From positions 18,526,646-18,590,645 of the forward strand of contig JABAKD010000020.1 of assembly GCA_012845835.1 (NCBI GenBank): a stretch of 64,000 nucleotides of DNA, read 5' to 3'. Made by a program: the position numbers and the translations under genes. A model generated the notes under the pieces. It made no database searches, was not told the DNA's origin, and saw nothing but the letters and a program-made list of their open reading frames with translations. Shown one piece after another: positions 1 through 11,022 of the stretch. The stretch is from Undaria pinnatifida (Eukaryota > Sar > Phaeophyceae > Laminariales > Alariaceae). Position 1 is the stretch's first letter; each line of letters opens with the position of its first letter.

Positions 1-1146
1 CACGACTGTGTCCATACATAATGGCCGCTGCTTCGTGGATTGAGATTGTTGTACCATCATCGCTAGCACGGCGGTGCCGGAGATGCTTTTGCCTAGCTGA
101 TTGCTGATGTCAAGCAGATACTGACGCCTGTCTTCGTCGCCGCTATTGCTTCGCAAGTCGCGGTTGACAGACAGTTATGGCTGACATGGGGTCAGAGTTG
201 CGCCCGCTATACCGCTTGTTACTCTGTCAATATGCATGTAATGCTTACGCAGTTTTATCAGAGGTGATAGTGTGTATCTCTGGCGGCAGTGATTACGCAT
301 CTATGGTTGATGTGCTGACAACGTGCTTACAGTCGACACTGCATACATTTCAACGGATACCAAGACGGCTGCCCCCATGTCTTCCTACCTACGCGCGGGG
401 GCTACGGTTTGATAACGGGCGGGTGTCGCGGTGTGGCGGGTAGACCCGCTTCTGCTGCGAGGACTCGACACGCTAAATACAGCTCGTCCGCAACCCAGTA
501 CAGGTACCTTTCGACGGCCCCATCCCCGGGTCCCTCTACACGTGAATTGGGCGTACATGCACCGGCAGGGTGTACGCCGCGACGGGTGGGTGGGCGCATC
601 GCTGGCCCAGCAGCCTCCAACCCCCCCCAATCTGGGCGCTGCGCGGATAAGAACGCAACACCCGCGCGCCAGGGGAGTTGGAGGTCGGGACGGGGTCGGG
701 GTCGCCGGGGAGGCTGCGACCGCGGCCTACTCGCTTCTCCTGCCATTCCGCCGCCCGCCCCCGGTCCGCCCGGGCGATAGCTGAGCGGGCTGACTATAAA
801 TCTCGGTTGCAGGCCCTGTTTAATTTTCATTTTTATTTTATTTTTATTTTTTTTTGCTAGCTACTGATAGTATCGCAGACACATGCGTGACTCATGGCAG
901 CTGTTCCTATTTCGTTACATCATAATTTCGCTGTTAGGTAATGGTAGGTAGGAGTGGCCCGGAGTCGCGCTGTTAGTGTCTGTGCTACCGTCAGGTTTTC
1001 TCGATGAGTTGGCTGGACACACAGCATCACTTCGACGCTCGCTTAGTTGTTTAGCAGAACAAGGGGCGTGAAATGTTTCCCCCCGGTTCTAACGTACGAT
1101 GCTGTGTATTGACATTCAGATACTCTTGTATTGGCATTCGCGGTAG
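1..1146. other. no gene recognised
   Basis: Several short ORFs overlap on both strands at 177-860, but none has a protein-like composition that persists into a neighbouring exon. Positions 370-790 are GC-rich and proline/arginine-rich in every frame, typical of chance ORFs. A T-rich tract lies at about 825-857. Nothing here supports a gene. Confidence 0.5.
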
Positions 1147-1476
1147 GTGGGCGCGGATGAATGGCTCTGGCACCTAAATCATCGCCAGACTGGCGTGCGG
1201 CCTATTCTACCCCCAATTCCACAGCTTTCCGCCGAACATCGGTGGGGGGACACATGGGCGATTCTCAACCCCTCGCCCACATGGCCTGTTCCGGCAGACG
1301 TATTTAGGGACCCGATGCAATGGCCGCTCCGACGGTGGTCGTGGCATGCCCCGGCGTAGGACGCCGGCGCGGGGGGGGGCGCGTTTGTGCCGGATTTCGT
1401 GCGCAAACACGAAGCGGTTTGGGACGAACTCGTCCTGCAGGAACACCCACTCCGTGACGAGCTTACATCATGCTGA
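1147..1476 (+). pseudogene. decayed coding fragments, family unknown
   Basis: Two adjacent pieces read like protein but in different frames. The first (1147-1359) is tryptophan-rich (EWLWHLNHRQTG, DPMQWPLRRWSWH). The second (1381-1476) reads AFVPDFVRKHEAVWDELV and ends HPLRDELTSC before a TGA. The second has no ATG and has the look of a conserved helical segment, possibly from a retroelement. I do not recognise the family. The frame change and missing start argue for a relic. Confidence 0.3.
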
Positions 1477-1762
1477 TGTTTGGAACATGGAACAAGCAGT
1501 ACCGAGGTACCATGTATGTTTTACGGTGACTACTGCTGCTCTTACGGGGAGCACCTATCAAACCAGTGACGGTGCTTCTAAGCGAACGCAAAAAAGTAGG
1601 CTAATCCTAATTGATATACCACACCCGCCGGTCCTTCGCCTCGTGCACGCCACTGTATGAAAACAATTTTTAAGAAGTTTGGGTGAGGCGACGACCCCAG
1701 TCCGGTAGCCGATGCAGAGTATAAGAAGCAATGGAAGTATGGGTGGGCCCACCGGCTGGGGG

Positions 1763-1828
1763 AGGAGGCCTCATCTAATCCAATACTTACTTTAAATGAT
1801 CGGTGAAGCCGCAGAAGAATACTGCAGT
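1763..1828. repeat. 66-base direct repeat, copy 1
   Basis: This block begins AGGAGGCCTCATCTAATCC and ends GAATACTGCAGT. It recurs without visible change at 2390-2455. The copies are 561 bases apart and contain the start of the 59-residue ORF. Their identity suggests a recent duplication or insertion event. Confidence 0.85.
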
Positions 1829-1975
1829 AAAATCGGGTTTCCAGAAAATGAGACATCGATGGTACGGAGGTGGCTCCATGATTTGGAACCGGTGAATTAC
1901 TTGGAGAATCTAGGCCACATCGATCATTGTGCATGTTTCCCACGAACCCAAAGCCAGAGAACATACGTTGAATGA
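1796..1975 (+). CDS. 59-residue coding-like ORF, unknown
   Basis: The ORF starts MIGEAAEEYCSKIGFPEN and continues through VRRWLHDLEPVNYLENLG to a TGA at 1973-1975. The composition (charged, with W, C, H and few low-complexity runs) is more protein-like than its surroundings. Its first codons lie inside a 66-base block duplicated at 2390-2455. It may be an exon or transposon fragment rather than a complete gene. No family is recognised. Confidence 0.3.
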   Translation: MIGEAAEEYCSKIGFPENETSMVRRWLHDLEPVNYLENLGHIDHCACFPRTQSQRTYVE

Positions 1976-2389
1976 GAAATACTGACCATCCCACCCACCC
2001 AGCTTATGCATGCAGTAGTTTCTTGTTTTACAACCTTTGCGGACCGGAGAAGTCTACGAGCGCCTTGCCACACTCAGCCCCGTGCGGAAGCAACCAGAGA
2101 TGTCTTCAAATGGATCCAAGATTGGAACAAAGCTGTTGGTTCCGGCCTACTTGAGCCTATCTGAGGCACAGTACCGGAGCCACAACCATTGTCTCCAACC
2201 CCCGCCCAACGGGCAAGAACAAGAGGAAACATAAACCATTTCGGACCACCCTAGACATCCTGCGTGCTGAGTAGCTGCTGCGCCGTGTTTTGTTTATTTT
2301 ATTATATTTATTTTATTTTCCAGGATTACAGCCGCGCTGAGCGCTCAGCGCGGAGGTACATCCCGGGCGAGGCCCTACTGCTTCGGGGC

Positions 2390-2455
2390 AGGAGGCCTCA
2401 TCTAATCCAATACTTACTTTAAATGATCGGTGAAGCCGCAGAAGAATACTGCAGT
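2390..2455. repeat. 66-base direct repeat, copy 2
   Basis: Exact second copy of 1763-1828. After the shared GAATACTGCAGT the sequence diverges (TTAATTTT here, AAAATCGGG in copy 1), so this copy carries only the first 11 codons of the ORF at 1796. Confidence 0.85.
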
Positions 2456-4199
2456 TTAATTTTACAGAGATATGGCCGAAAAAGCAACCCTAAAAAGAAA
2501 AAACGCGACTGGAACTCATCTGATTTTCTATTTTCAATAAGCCAGGCAAGACATAATTTGGCACGAGCGTCACGAATACGGTGTTAACTTCCAGATCCAG
2601 AATCTCACAATTGAGCTGTGCATCGCGGAAAACGCCATTTTGCTCGTTATGATTTGCGCTATAAATATTAATATTAGTAGTATACTTGTAGCAAGCGTGG
2701 GATCTCGTTGTGGTCATACCTCGCGACGATCGACGAACAGGGCAATAAAACCTGATAATCCTTCGGTTGATGTCTACAACATCTTTCACGTCAATCGAGA
2801 ACCGACAACAAAGAAGTTATTACGGAATTTAGTTGAGTCGGTGTTTTTTTAGTTTTCACCGATATCTCGTCGAGTTCGAGTCGAACTATAAATAAATACA
2901 TGGAAGCTTTTCCAGACGTTGCACGGGAGCGGCCGAAGGCTCCGATTTAGACTAGGTCTTGAGCTGTCTTCGAGATAACTCGAGCTGAGGTCCACCTCTC
3001 GGCGGGCTGCTTCCTGGAGGTGCCTCACCTTGCTCCTTTCTCCCGACCCTGCCGGGGTCGGCGTCGGTCGTGCTCGCTCGCGTCTTCTCTCTGCTGGGGG
3101 CGTTCTTTTCGCTTTTTTGTCAAAAAATAACAAGTTGTCTATTTTTACGTATAGATCCAAAACTTTCTACCACATGATCATATAATGTAAAAACAACGTG
3201 TGGTAAGATAGTAGGTTGAGTCCCTTTTGAGTATGAGGTCGGGGAATCAAATATCACCGGGGCCCCAACTTTTTTTTTTTTTGTGACAACGTAAAACAAC
3301 GTACAAAACAACGTACAGAGTACAAGTACGACGTAGTAGTGTGATTAGAAAGTAGCTTGCGTCTCTTTTGAGTTACGAACCCCGGTATGCAGTTCGGGAT
3401 TCAATTCCCGCCGGAGCGCTCCCGTTTTTTTTTGTGTGTGTACCGCTTTTTGCGTCTCTTATTCTTGTTAGGCACAGCAGTGTGTGCTTTACGACAGGTT
3501 ACCTGAACCTGATATGCTAATATTATACTGCTGTACACTGCTGTACGGCGTACAAGTAGTATGTGTTTGTATCTGCCCGTGATGTATTTCTGCTGCTGCT
3601 TCTCTGTGTTGCTACCCTGCTGTTGCTGCAGCTGCAGTGCTGCTGCTTGCTGCTGCTGTTCATCATCGTGTGTGCCGGGTGACGCAATTTGTTGCTGTGG
3701 TTTATTGCACCTGATTACAAAGTAATTTGTATTGTACCCGTGGCAGTACTGTCGAATGTACAGCCTCGATTTACCTGTAATCCTACAATCATAATACATA
3801 TAATGCATCCTCGAAAATTACGGGCATGCGCGGAGCCAAGGCGGGCGGCAGCCCGCCGCGGCGAAGCCCCCCTGGTATGTAATAGTTTTTCACATACAGT
3901 AGTGGCTACGATATAAGAGACGGTTCGACGAGCCGAAATATTTCTCTTATATCCGGCTTTCCCTTTTTTCGGTTCAAGAGAATGTTTTCTTTAATATCGT
4001 AACCAAATTCTACAGAGCCATTTAGAACAGTGCTCCCTCCAAAATCGATACCAAAGCCCATCGAGCACATTAGGACTATGTTGAATTCATGCTGCGGAAA
4101 TGCCTGTGCATCCGGTGCACTCGATGCACTGTTCGATCTGTTTTATTAGCATGTACCCACCGAAAACAAGAATAACTGTGTGCTCACGTGTGCTTCGCT
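2456..4199. other. no gene; two tRNA-arm-like segments
   Basis: No coding region is convincing. Two related segments at about 3180-3285 and 3330-3432 each contain a ...TTTTGAGTTA/TATGA... block, then a T-arm-like TTCGGGATTCAATTCCCG (second copy), then a T run that could terminate RNA polymerase III. They may be diverged tRNA-derived repeats, but no complete cloverleaf can be drawn. A CTG-rich tract lies at about 3588-3660 and a GC-rich palindromic patch at 3838-3870. Confidence 0.4.
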
Positions 4200-4384
4200 C
4201 TGAGTATACCTGTCCCCCCCCCCCCCCCCCCCGCGAAAACCAGTCTTCCAAACGTGTTGCACGTTGGACGAAATAGTGGCTGATGCACACTTTTTGAAGT
4301 TTCCGCGCACAGACTGACTAACATCACCCTGTTGACCCTGGTACAAGCTACACTGTAGTTCCAAGGGGAGTCGCCGACCTTTAT
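4200..4384 (-). repeat. fragment of the G-run module family
   Basis: A C run at about 4211-4232 is followed by GCGCACAGACTGACTAACAT and GGGGAGTCGCCGACC. The same two blocks occur, in this orientation, at 52.9-53.0 kb and reversed at 51.5, 55.8 and 58.4 kb. The fragment directly abuts the foldback element that starts at 4385. Confidence 0.7.
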
Positions 4385-4916
4385 GTGCGCCACGCTGACT
4401 TGCGGCGAGAAGCAACAGCAGTGATAGCCAAGGCAGCATCGGCGCTGTTGCATGATACTGCTGTGTGGTACCTGGTATGGGTGTGTGGGCGTGTGGGCGT
4501 GTGGGTGTGTGTTTTGAGGTGGGATGAGCGATGCGATGGGTTCAAAAAACAGGTGTAAACCTTTTTCGATCGAGTTTTTCGACTGGCAGATCCAGTCGAA
4601 GGCCATTTCTTACACAGTCGGATTTGTCAGTCGAAAACGGCCTTTTTCGACTCAACTTTTTTCGACTGAGTTTTCCGACTGGGGGATCCAGTCGAAAAAC
4701 TTGACTTTTTCGATTGGATCTGTCAATGGAAAAACTCAGTCGAAAAAGTTTTACACCTACTTTTTGAACCCATCGCATCGCCCATCCCACCACGAAACAC
4801 ATACCCACACGCCCACACACCCATACCACGTACCACACAGCAGTATCATACAACAGCGCCGACGTTGCCTTGGCTATCACTGCTGTTGCTTCTCGCCGCA
4901 AGTCAGCGTGGCGCAC
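4385..4916. mobile_element. foldback/MITE-like element with ~190-base inverted arms
   Basis: The left arm starts GTGCGCCACGCTGACTTGCG, and the right arm ends with its reverse complement at 4916. The arms stay complementary to about 4585 (left) and 4725 (right). Each arm carries a (GTGTGGGC)-type tract and a GATGCGATGGGTTC block. The centre is made of short inverted CAGTCGAAAA/TTTTCGACTG motifs. No transposase is present, so it is a non-autonomous foldback. No clear target-site duplication was found. Confidence 0.85.
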
Positions 4917-5165
4917 TCCTAGCTCCGCTCGCAAGAAGCCTGTATCACACGACAGCAGTAGCGCGCGTTATCGATGCCATTTTGCCAACAACGGCTACGC
5001 CTGCTGTAGCTTTGGCGGCTCTCGGCTGAGTGCAACGCCACGAACGTAGCTTTGGCAGCTTTCGGCTGAGCCCAACGCCACCAACCCGCTTGGACGAAGG
5101 TTCGTCGCGCGTGAAGCACGCGTTGCTCGCGAAGAACACGCGAAGCACAGAGCTGCTACAAGTAA
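4917..5165. other. spacer, no gene
   Basis: A short direct repeat (GTAGCTTTGGC followed by CGGCTGAG-type sequence) occurs twice at about 5005-5075. No coding or RNA feature is seen. Confidence 0.4.
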
Positions 5166-5520
5166 CCGATTTTCGACTGCCATGAGCTGACTGCCATACA
5201 GCAGTACTCCCTCACACCAACCGCCTCTAGGAAGAGCACAAAAACTATAAAATCGACTCGACTGACGATAAGAAAAAGGACTAGAAGCATCCAGTCGAAA
5301 AAAAGTCCCGTCGAAAATGGCCGTTGTCGACTGGCGGAATCCGACTGTGCAAGAAATGGCCAAAAAGTCAAGTTTTTCGACTGGATCCCCCAGTCGGAAA
5401 ACTCAAAGTCGAAAAAAGATGAGTCGAAAAAGCCGTTTTCGACTGTGTAAGAAAGCCCGATTTGGGCTTCAGTCGAAAAAGGCCGTTTTCGACTGACCAA
5501 TCCGACTGTGTGAGAAATTT
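5166..5520. repeat. inverted relative of the foldback centre (CAGTCGAAAA motifs)
   Basis: This stretch repeats CAGTCGAAAA and TTTTCGACTG motifs. The block around 5365-5405 (AAGTTTTTCGACTGGATCCC) is the reverse complement of 4664-4705 in the foldback element. It probably derives from the central part of the same family. The dense internal symmetry would let single strands fold extensively. Confidence 0.75.
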
Positions 5521-5770
5521 CATTCTCGAATGCTGTGTTAAGAGTAACATATAAGATAACTAATAATATTCTGTATTCGTACTCCTTCCGATATTCAAGC
5601 CGGGGGGGAGAAAAAACAAAAAAAAACGCCTACCATACATATGATAGACCAGACAAGCATAGCGGAAACTAGAGAAAATACATTTATAAAATAGATGTGA
5701 TGTTAGATCTAGTTCAAACTTCCCCAACTAAAGTAAAAATACCAACACTTACCATTACAGTGAACAAGAA

Positions 5771-5912
5771 ATATGACCCCTCCTAATAAAAACTCACCCA
5801 TAGACTATAGTATATTACAAGTACCAACAACGCAGCTTGCAAAGATGAGTATTGACCTGAAATTCGTCGAACTCACGGCTGACGTCCTTGAAATATTTTA
5901 CATAAAATACAA
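5771..5912 (+). repeat. dispersed repeat carrying MSIDLKFVELTADV peptide, copy 1
   Basis: The segment starting ATATGACCCCTCC and running through GCAAAGATGAGTATTGACC is repeated at 10557-10692. Translated, it gives KMSIDLKFVELTADVLEIF. A diverged counterpart, KMSFDEIFDLTAGVYF, occurs at the ends of the G-run modules near 51.4, 53.0, 55.7 and 58.3 kb. The reading frame, not only the DNA, seems retained between the two groups. It is unknown whether it is expressed. Confidence 0.6.
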
Positions 5913-6119
5913 GGGCTCCGCATGGGCGCCGGCGGCACTTACACTGGTGAAGATATACAAAAATTAAAACGAATTATGGAGACTTAGAGAGGGGCGCTAA
6001 AGGGGATATAGAATGCCCTCGATCCAATTGGTACTTTCAACGCAGAGAACTTACACCAGATAAATGGCAAGCTAAACGGGAAAAGGGGGATAATCAAGCC
6101 TCACACAAGACAAACAAAA

Positions 6120-6216
6120 TAATCCTAGACCGGTATGAAATCGTACCACTATCACTAGCAGCCCCCGACTCTGTGGAAGGTAGGCCCCAAAACAACTTAA
6201 TCCGTATGAAAGATCA
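6120..6216. repeat. ~97-base direct repeat, copy 1
   Basis: Begins AATCCTAGACCGGTATGAAA and ends CGTATGAAAGATCAG. A near-identical copy lies about 229 bases downstream. No gene is contained. Confidence 0.8.
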
Positions 6217-6348
6217 GTATTTGATCGTAACATAGTCACAAAACAGCTCTCCGACTCGGCGTGAGATACACGATGGGTCCTCCGGGCTTACTAGCACAAT
6301 GTACGAAGAACTCACGTAGAGAGGAGCCCTAAAGGGGATATAGAAAAA

Positions 6349-6447
6349 TAATCCTAGACCGGTATGAAATCGTACCACTATCACTAATAGCCCTCGACTC
6401 TGTGGAAGGTAGGCCCCAAAACAACTTAATCCGTATGACAGATCAGT
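6349..6447. repeat. ~97-base direct repeat, copy 2
   Basis: Second copy of 6120-6216 with a few substitutions (ACTAATAGCCCTC against ACTAGCAGCCCCC). It runs directly into the dimeric repeat that starts near 6452. Confidence 0.8.
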
Positions 6448-6451
6448 TTTG

Positions 6452-7120
6452 AGCCTATCTGTATCTGCGGACCAAGCACGCTCAAAATGATGGAACACTC
6501 CAACAGCACCAAACGCAATAATATACAAAGGTGAACTATTAGAGCGATCTACTACTGGTATAACACGCGTTCTTCTGGACGTATTATGTGTCGTCTTGCA
6601 GCCACACCTGCAGCCACATGGCCAGCACGAACACAGCACATGAGAGCCCAACAGCACACTCGCAACCAACCGCTGCACATATGAAGCCTACAGCACGGCG
6701 CCACGAATAACGAACGACCGCGACGGCTGGATTAGCCCTTTGACAGACCGGCGCCCCTGCTCTCGAGCCCGGGCAAGATGTGTGTCTGTCTGTTGCTTGG
6801 TTTCAGTTGATGAGGGCACTCCACTGCAGTAGCACCAAACGCAATAATATAATAAGGCGAATTATTAGAGCGATCTACTACTGGTATAGCATGCGTTCTT
6901 CTGGACGTATCATGTGTCGTCTTGCAGCCACACCTGCAGCCACATGGCCAGCACGCACACAGCACATGAGAGCCCAACAGCACACACGCAAGCAACCGCT
7001 GCACGTATGAAGCCTACAGCGCGGCACCACGAATAACGAATGACCGCGACGGCTGGAATTTAGCCCTTTGACAGACCGGCGCCCCTGCTCTCGAGCCAGG
7101 GCAAGATGTGTGTCTGTCTT
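6452..7120. repeat. dimeric ~330-base repeat, locus A
   Basis: Two head-to-tail units are visible. The marker GAGCGATCTACTACTGGTAT occurs at about 6541 and 6869, a spacing of about 328 bases. Each unit contains CAGCCACACCTGCAGCCACA and TTTGACAGACCGGCGCCCCT. The same dimer recurs at 8951-9660. On the minus strand each unit encodes a Cys-rich ORF (CWPCGCRCGCKTTH), conserved among the four units, but DNA-level similarity alone explains this. Function and transposon class are unknown. Confidence 0.8.
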
Positions 7121-8385
7121 GGCCTATTGGGTCAAACCCCACTAACTCTGAGATCGCAATTATATGCGCGGTCGCAATTCGGGTGGTCATTTGCGTCATG
7201 TACGTTTTCTAGGGATTTTTTATTTTTTTGTGAAGGGTGTCCGCCTAATTTTGCTTCCTAATAAAGTTGTATTCCCGCTTTCGTTACCGGCCGTAGGGAA
7301 CGTTTCGCAGATGTCGTAGTATGCACATTCGTCTACGAAAAGCACGCCATCGCTCACGCGTTATTTGTTTATTTCTTCTTGTAGGTTGTCCATCGTTGTT
7401 GTACTAATATCTTATCAGACTGTACCAGATGTAATTTTTTCATGTGCGTATTCACCCGACGAAGAAATACACAGTCTTCATACAGTTGGGAGTTTCGGAT
7501 TGGAGCTCTAAAGAGCCAGAAACAAGGACATATAATTAGGAATAAGGGCCACCAACAGCCCGCCTTGGAATTTTCCCGAAAAATTTAAAAGCGGCGGAAT
7601 CGTCAGGACGAAAATACGGCCCGGGGAAAAGGTGGTACAAACTGTGCTGCACAAATCGATACGGGCCGCCCACTACTACACATACACGGCGGGTTCAGGT
7701 GCTAGCTGTGTCGATGCGCACTTTTTTTTCCCCCTTTCGCGGTGCGATCTCTGTATGTCGCACCCAATTTCTGTAACCCCAAGACGGCTACTGCTGCAAT
7801 ACGTACACATCCTGCCGCCCCCTTCCCCGGTCCGTCCGTCTCCGTGTTCAGGCAACAACTTTTTTTGGCATGTGAAGGTCGTTTTTGTTGTGCGCACAAG
7901 ACAGTCGTGATCTGCGCGCAGCGTTAGCACCGTGGTGCACGTAGAACGGCCCGAGGTAGGATGAATGTAGTACGATTGCCATATTTTACCTCCTGTGCGA
8001 GATACAAGTAAGTCCACTTGATTTGTCACCGTGATGCTGCTGTGCGGCGGTTCTACATACATGTAGACTAGTGGCCTGGGGATGTGAAATTTGATTTTTT
8101 CCGTGCTTCTTTTTTTTTAAAGGGCACAGCGAAAAGCTTTTGCCGGCACCTTTGCTACGCGGGTGGAGGCGTCTAGTCTACAACCACACACCAGCGGCCT
8201 CACCGAGACACCTAGCATATTCATCCTAAGCGTACTGCTGTTGTCTTTCCTGTGGTTGTGTGTGCACTCGAGACATACAACTGAGAGAGGAGCGGCATGT
8301 ATGTATGTGTTTCACCGAAAAAAAAAAACAGAACGAAGAGGCCCGCGAAGAGGCTCCCCCCCCCCCCTCTCTCTCTGTCACCCTT
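7121..8385. other. no gene recognised
   Basis: Overlapping ORFs at 7632-8062 are Cys/Pro/Arg-rich and occur on both strands with no splice support. Poly-T runs occur at 7216, 7722 and 8107-8120. A CT-rich run lies at about 8350-8375. I see no supported gene. Confidence 0.4.
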
Positions 8386-8390
8386 CTGCG

Positions 8391-8686
8391 CGAGCACCAG
8401 GTCATGGCGTGTGTTCCACTTCTTGCTGATCCTCGTCTTCGGCTTCGGCTCAGTCGGCTGGGCCGCGGCTGCTACCTGCTTGCCGAGTACCACGGTGACT
8501 GCTTCCACCTCCTCGTCATCATCGGACTGCTGCTCCTCTCCTCCCCTCCTCTCAACCTCCTCCGCGTGCCGCTCGCCAAACTCCCTGAACCCCACACAGC
8601 CCGTGGACCGGGTCGCCTGCTGATCACCGGCCCCAGCCTCTCTAGCCTTTTTGGCTAGGATTGCGTGCTCTACCACTGGCGCGCAT
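8391..8686 (-). CDS. possible internal exon of an unidentified minus-strand gene
   Basis: On the minus strand an acceptor-like CTGCTGCAG is followed by an open frame: ...VEHAILAKKAREAGAG, an acidic stretch RGGEEQQSDDDEEVEAV, then PKPKTRISKKWNTRHDLVLA. It ends near a GTGACA donor-like site. The composition is strongly protein-like, unlike its plus-strand shadow. No partner exon was found, so it could be an isolated exon or a relic. I do not recognise the family. Confidence 0.35.
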
Positions 8687-8950
8687 AATGTTGTCTGCAG
8701 CAGCCCGTGTCCGGGCGCGTTAAATCTGGAGAGCTAAAAGAACTCCAAGATTTAGCGCGCCCTCACGACGCTTATTTCTAAAAATTACGCTGTTGACTCT
8801 TTAGGACTACGGGACTGTCAACTATTTGCAGATTTAAGCCCGATAATCCCTAATTATTGCTCCTTATTTGTAGGTTTTGACGACTCCGAAACTCTCTAGT
8901 AACTCCTCCTGCAGAATGTTTTTGCGTAACGTCGCGCAAAGGAACGGTTT

Positions 8951-9660
8951 TGCGCCTATCTGTATCTGCAGACCAAGCACGCTCAAAATGATGAACACTC
9001 CAACAGCACCAAACGCAATAATACACAAAGGTGGACTATTACAGCGATCTACTACTGGTATAACACGCGTTCTTCTGGAAATATCATGTGTCGTCTTGCA
9101 GCCACACCTGCAGCCACATGGCCAGCACGAACACAGCACATGAGAGCTCAACAGCACACTCGCAACCAACCGCTGCACGTATGAAGCCTACAGCACGGCA
9201 CCATGAATAACGAACGACCGCGACGGCTGGATTAGCCCTTTGACAGACCGGCGCCCCTGCTCTCGAGCCCGGGCAAGATGTGTGTCTGTCTGTTGCTTGG
9301 TTTCAGTTGATGAGGGCACTCCACTGCAGTAACACAAAACGCAATAATATAAAAGGGCGAATTATTAGAGCGATCTACTACTGGCATAATTAACACGCGT
9401 TCTTCTGGACGTATCATGTGTCGTCTTGCAGCCACACCTGCAGCCACATGGCCAGCACGCACACAGCACATGAGAGCCCAACAGCACACAAGCAACCAAC
9501 CGCTGCACGTATGAAGCCTACAGCGGGGCACCATGAATAACAAATGACCGCGACGGCTGGATTAGCCCTTTGACAGACCGGCGCTCCTGCTCTCGAGCCC
9601 GGGCAAGATGTGTGTCTGTTGCTTGGTTTTCAATTGATGAGGGCACTCCACAGCAGTAGG
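8951..9660. repeat. dimeric ~330-base repeat, locus B
   Basis: Same two-unit structure as 6452-7120. The GCGATCTACTACTGG marker occurs at about 9043 and 9369, a spacing of about 326 bases. The left ends match (CCTATCTGTATCTGC, AAGCACGCTCAAAATGATG). Duplication of the whole dimer at two loci 2.5 kb apart implies that the dimer is the unit that moved or was copied. Confidence 0.8.
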
Positions 9661-10009
9661 TAGCTGGAGCACAGCAGTCGGTTATTCCTTTGTTGTGTCA
9701 ACCCCCTTGCCTGCGTTCGTTCCTCGGCATCGATCGCTTTTACATTGTATCTATGCCCAAGCTACCCCAGCAGCAGTAACCACGTAAAGCAAAACTCAAA
9801 TCATGACCCATGGCGGCTTCCGCGCGTTTATACTGTGGCGGGCAGTTGTTGCAGGCAACGTTTTCTAGCCCATGCCGTGCATGCCTCGTCTCACACCCCT
9901 GGCAGCTGGTGCCCTACGCTGCTCTGGGTCTCGGACGGGACGGGGCAAATAACCTTGCTTCGTCTCGTCTCGAGTCTTGAGCCCTTGACGACACGAGTGT
10001 GGAGAAAAC

Positions 10010-10224
10010 GCCACAATCTGTGACCAAACAATAATAAGTTGTATTTGCGGAAACATCATCAAGTACCGCTTGGAAATGATGCCAATTTTGTAAATCATCC
10101 AGGCACGTGCACGCCTGGTCCACAATCTGTGACGAAACAATAATAAGTTGCACATGCCACCGCAAAATGCCAAACATTTTCAAGTACCGTTTGGAAATGA
10201 TGCCAATTTTGTAAATCATCCAGG
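10010..10224. repeat. tandem duplication, ~110-base unit
   Basis: CACAATCTGTGACCAAACAA to AAATCATCCAGGC (about 10012-10105) is repeated at about 10122-10226 with small changes and a 13-base insertion. No coding content is apparent. Confidence 0.8.
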
Positions 10225-10556
10225 CGTTGCAGACATTAAGATTCAACCACAATCTCCGAAATTCCTCCTCGACATGCGGTATTTTTGCAACTCCTCGCCT
10301 GTCTCGCTCGGCATTCGTCAGCGTCCACGTCGATGTGAGGAACAGACACGGCAGGGCGAGGGGCGTTGGAGCCGCCTCCCGAAGGCGGCGCTCGAACGAA
10401 GCTATATTCGACCGAGAATTCCAGTTCCGCGAATCGCATACTTCGGCCGAGACAAAAAAAAACTCCTGACCAAATCCCTGACACCAAAGAATGATTTTAT
10501 ATACAAGTATATGTATGTATATACTCGTATATATATGTTTTCTTTTAAAAAAACAA

Positions 10557-10692
10557 TATGACCCCTCCCATTATGAAAAACTCACCCACATAGTATATTA
10601 CAAGTATAATACCAACAACGCAGCTTGTAAAGATGAGTATTGACCCGAAATTCGTCGAGCTCACGGCTGACGTCCTTGAAATATTTTTATAA
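10557..10692 (+). repeat. dispersed repeat carrying MSIDPKFVELTADV peptide, copy 2
   Basis: Counterpart of 5771-5912 with small indels. The peptide frame is kept (KMSIDPKFVELTADVLEIFL) and then ends at a TAA. See the copy 1 entry for relatives in the G-run modules. Confidence 0.6.
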
Positions 10693-10929
10693 AATGGCCT
10701 TATGTCGATTATCTTTTTTTTCACACTTCTACTTTCCAGCTTCTGGACAAGCCGTGTTCACAGGTCACAGGTGTCGTCCCTTCTTCCCCCCGGTTCTTGC
10801 CTTCGAATTTTATCGCGCATAGGGTTCAGCAATCCTACTGCTCATCGATTTTCATCGAGTGATGCTAACTCACGCCCTCGCGCTTTCCGCAAGTCAATTT
10901 GTGCACAAGAAGTCCCAACGAATTTATAT

Positions 10930-11022
10930 GAGTATGCACTCGGCGAGGCTCGAACTCACGAAACTGACCTATACCAGGCTCGAGGATAGCCTGGTACGCC
11001 ACCGGGGCGACCGGTTATCTTA
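10930..11022 (-). other. tRNA-like sequence / tRNA-derived repeat
   Basis: On the minus strand, TGGCGTACCAGG (11001-10990) fits an internal pol III A box at most positions. GAGTTCGAGCCTCG (10957-10944) fits a B box and forms a five-pair T arm (GTGAG/CTCGC) around TTCGAGC. Between them, ACCAGGCT and AGCCTGGT form an eight-pair stem with a seven-base loop. No normal acceptor stem pairs, so it is not a functional tRNA. A tRNA-derived repeat or pseudogene is likelier. The flank TAGTGGCTACGATATAAG recurs at about 3900. Confidence 0.45.

Noticed and set aside
3330..3432. Functional tRNA gene
   Set aside because: Only a T-arm-like hairpin and a T run are present; the loop length is atypical and no anticodon or acceptor arm forms.
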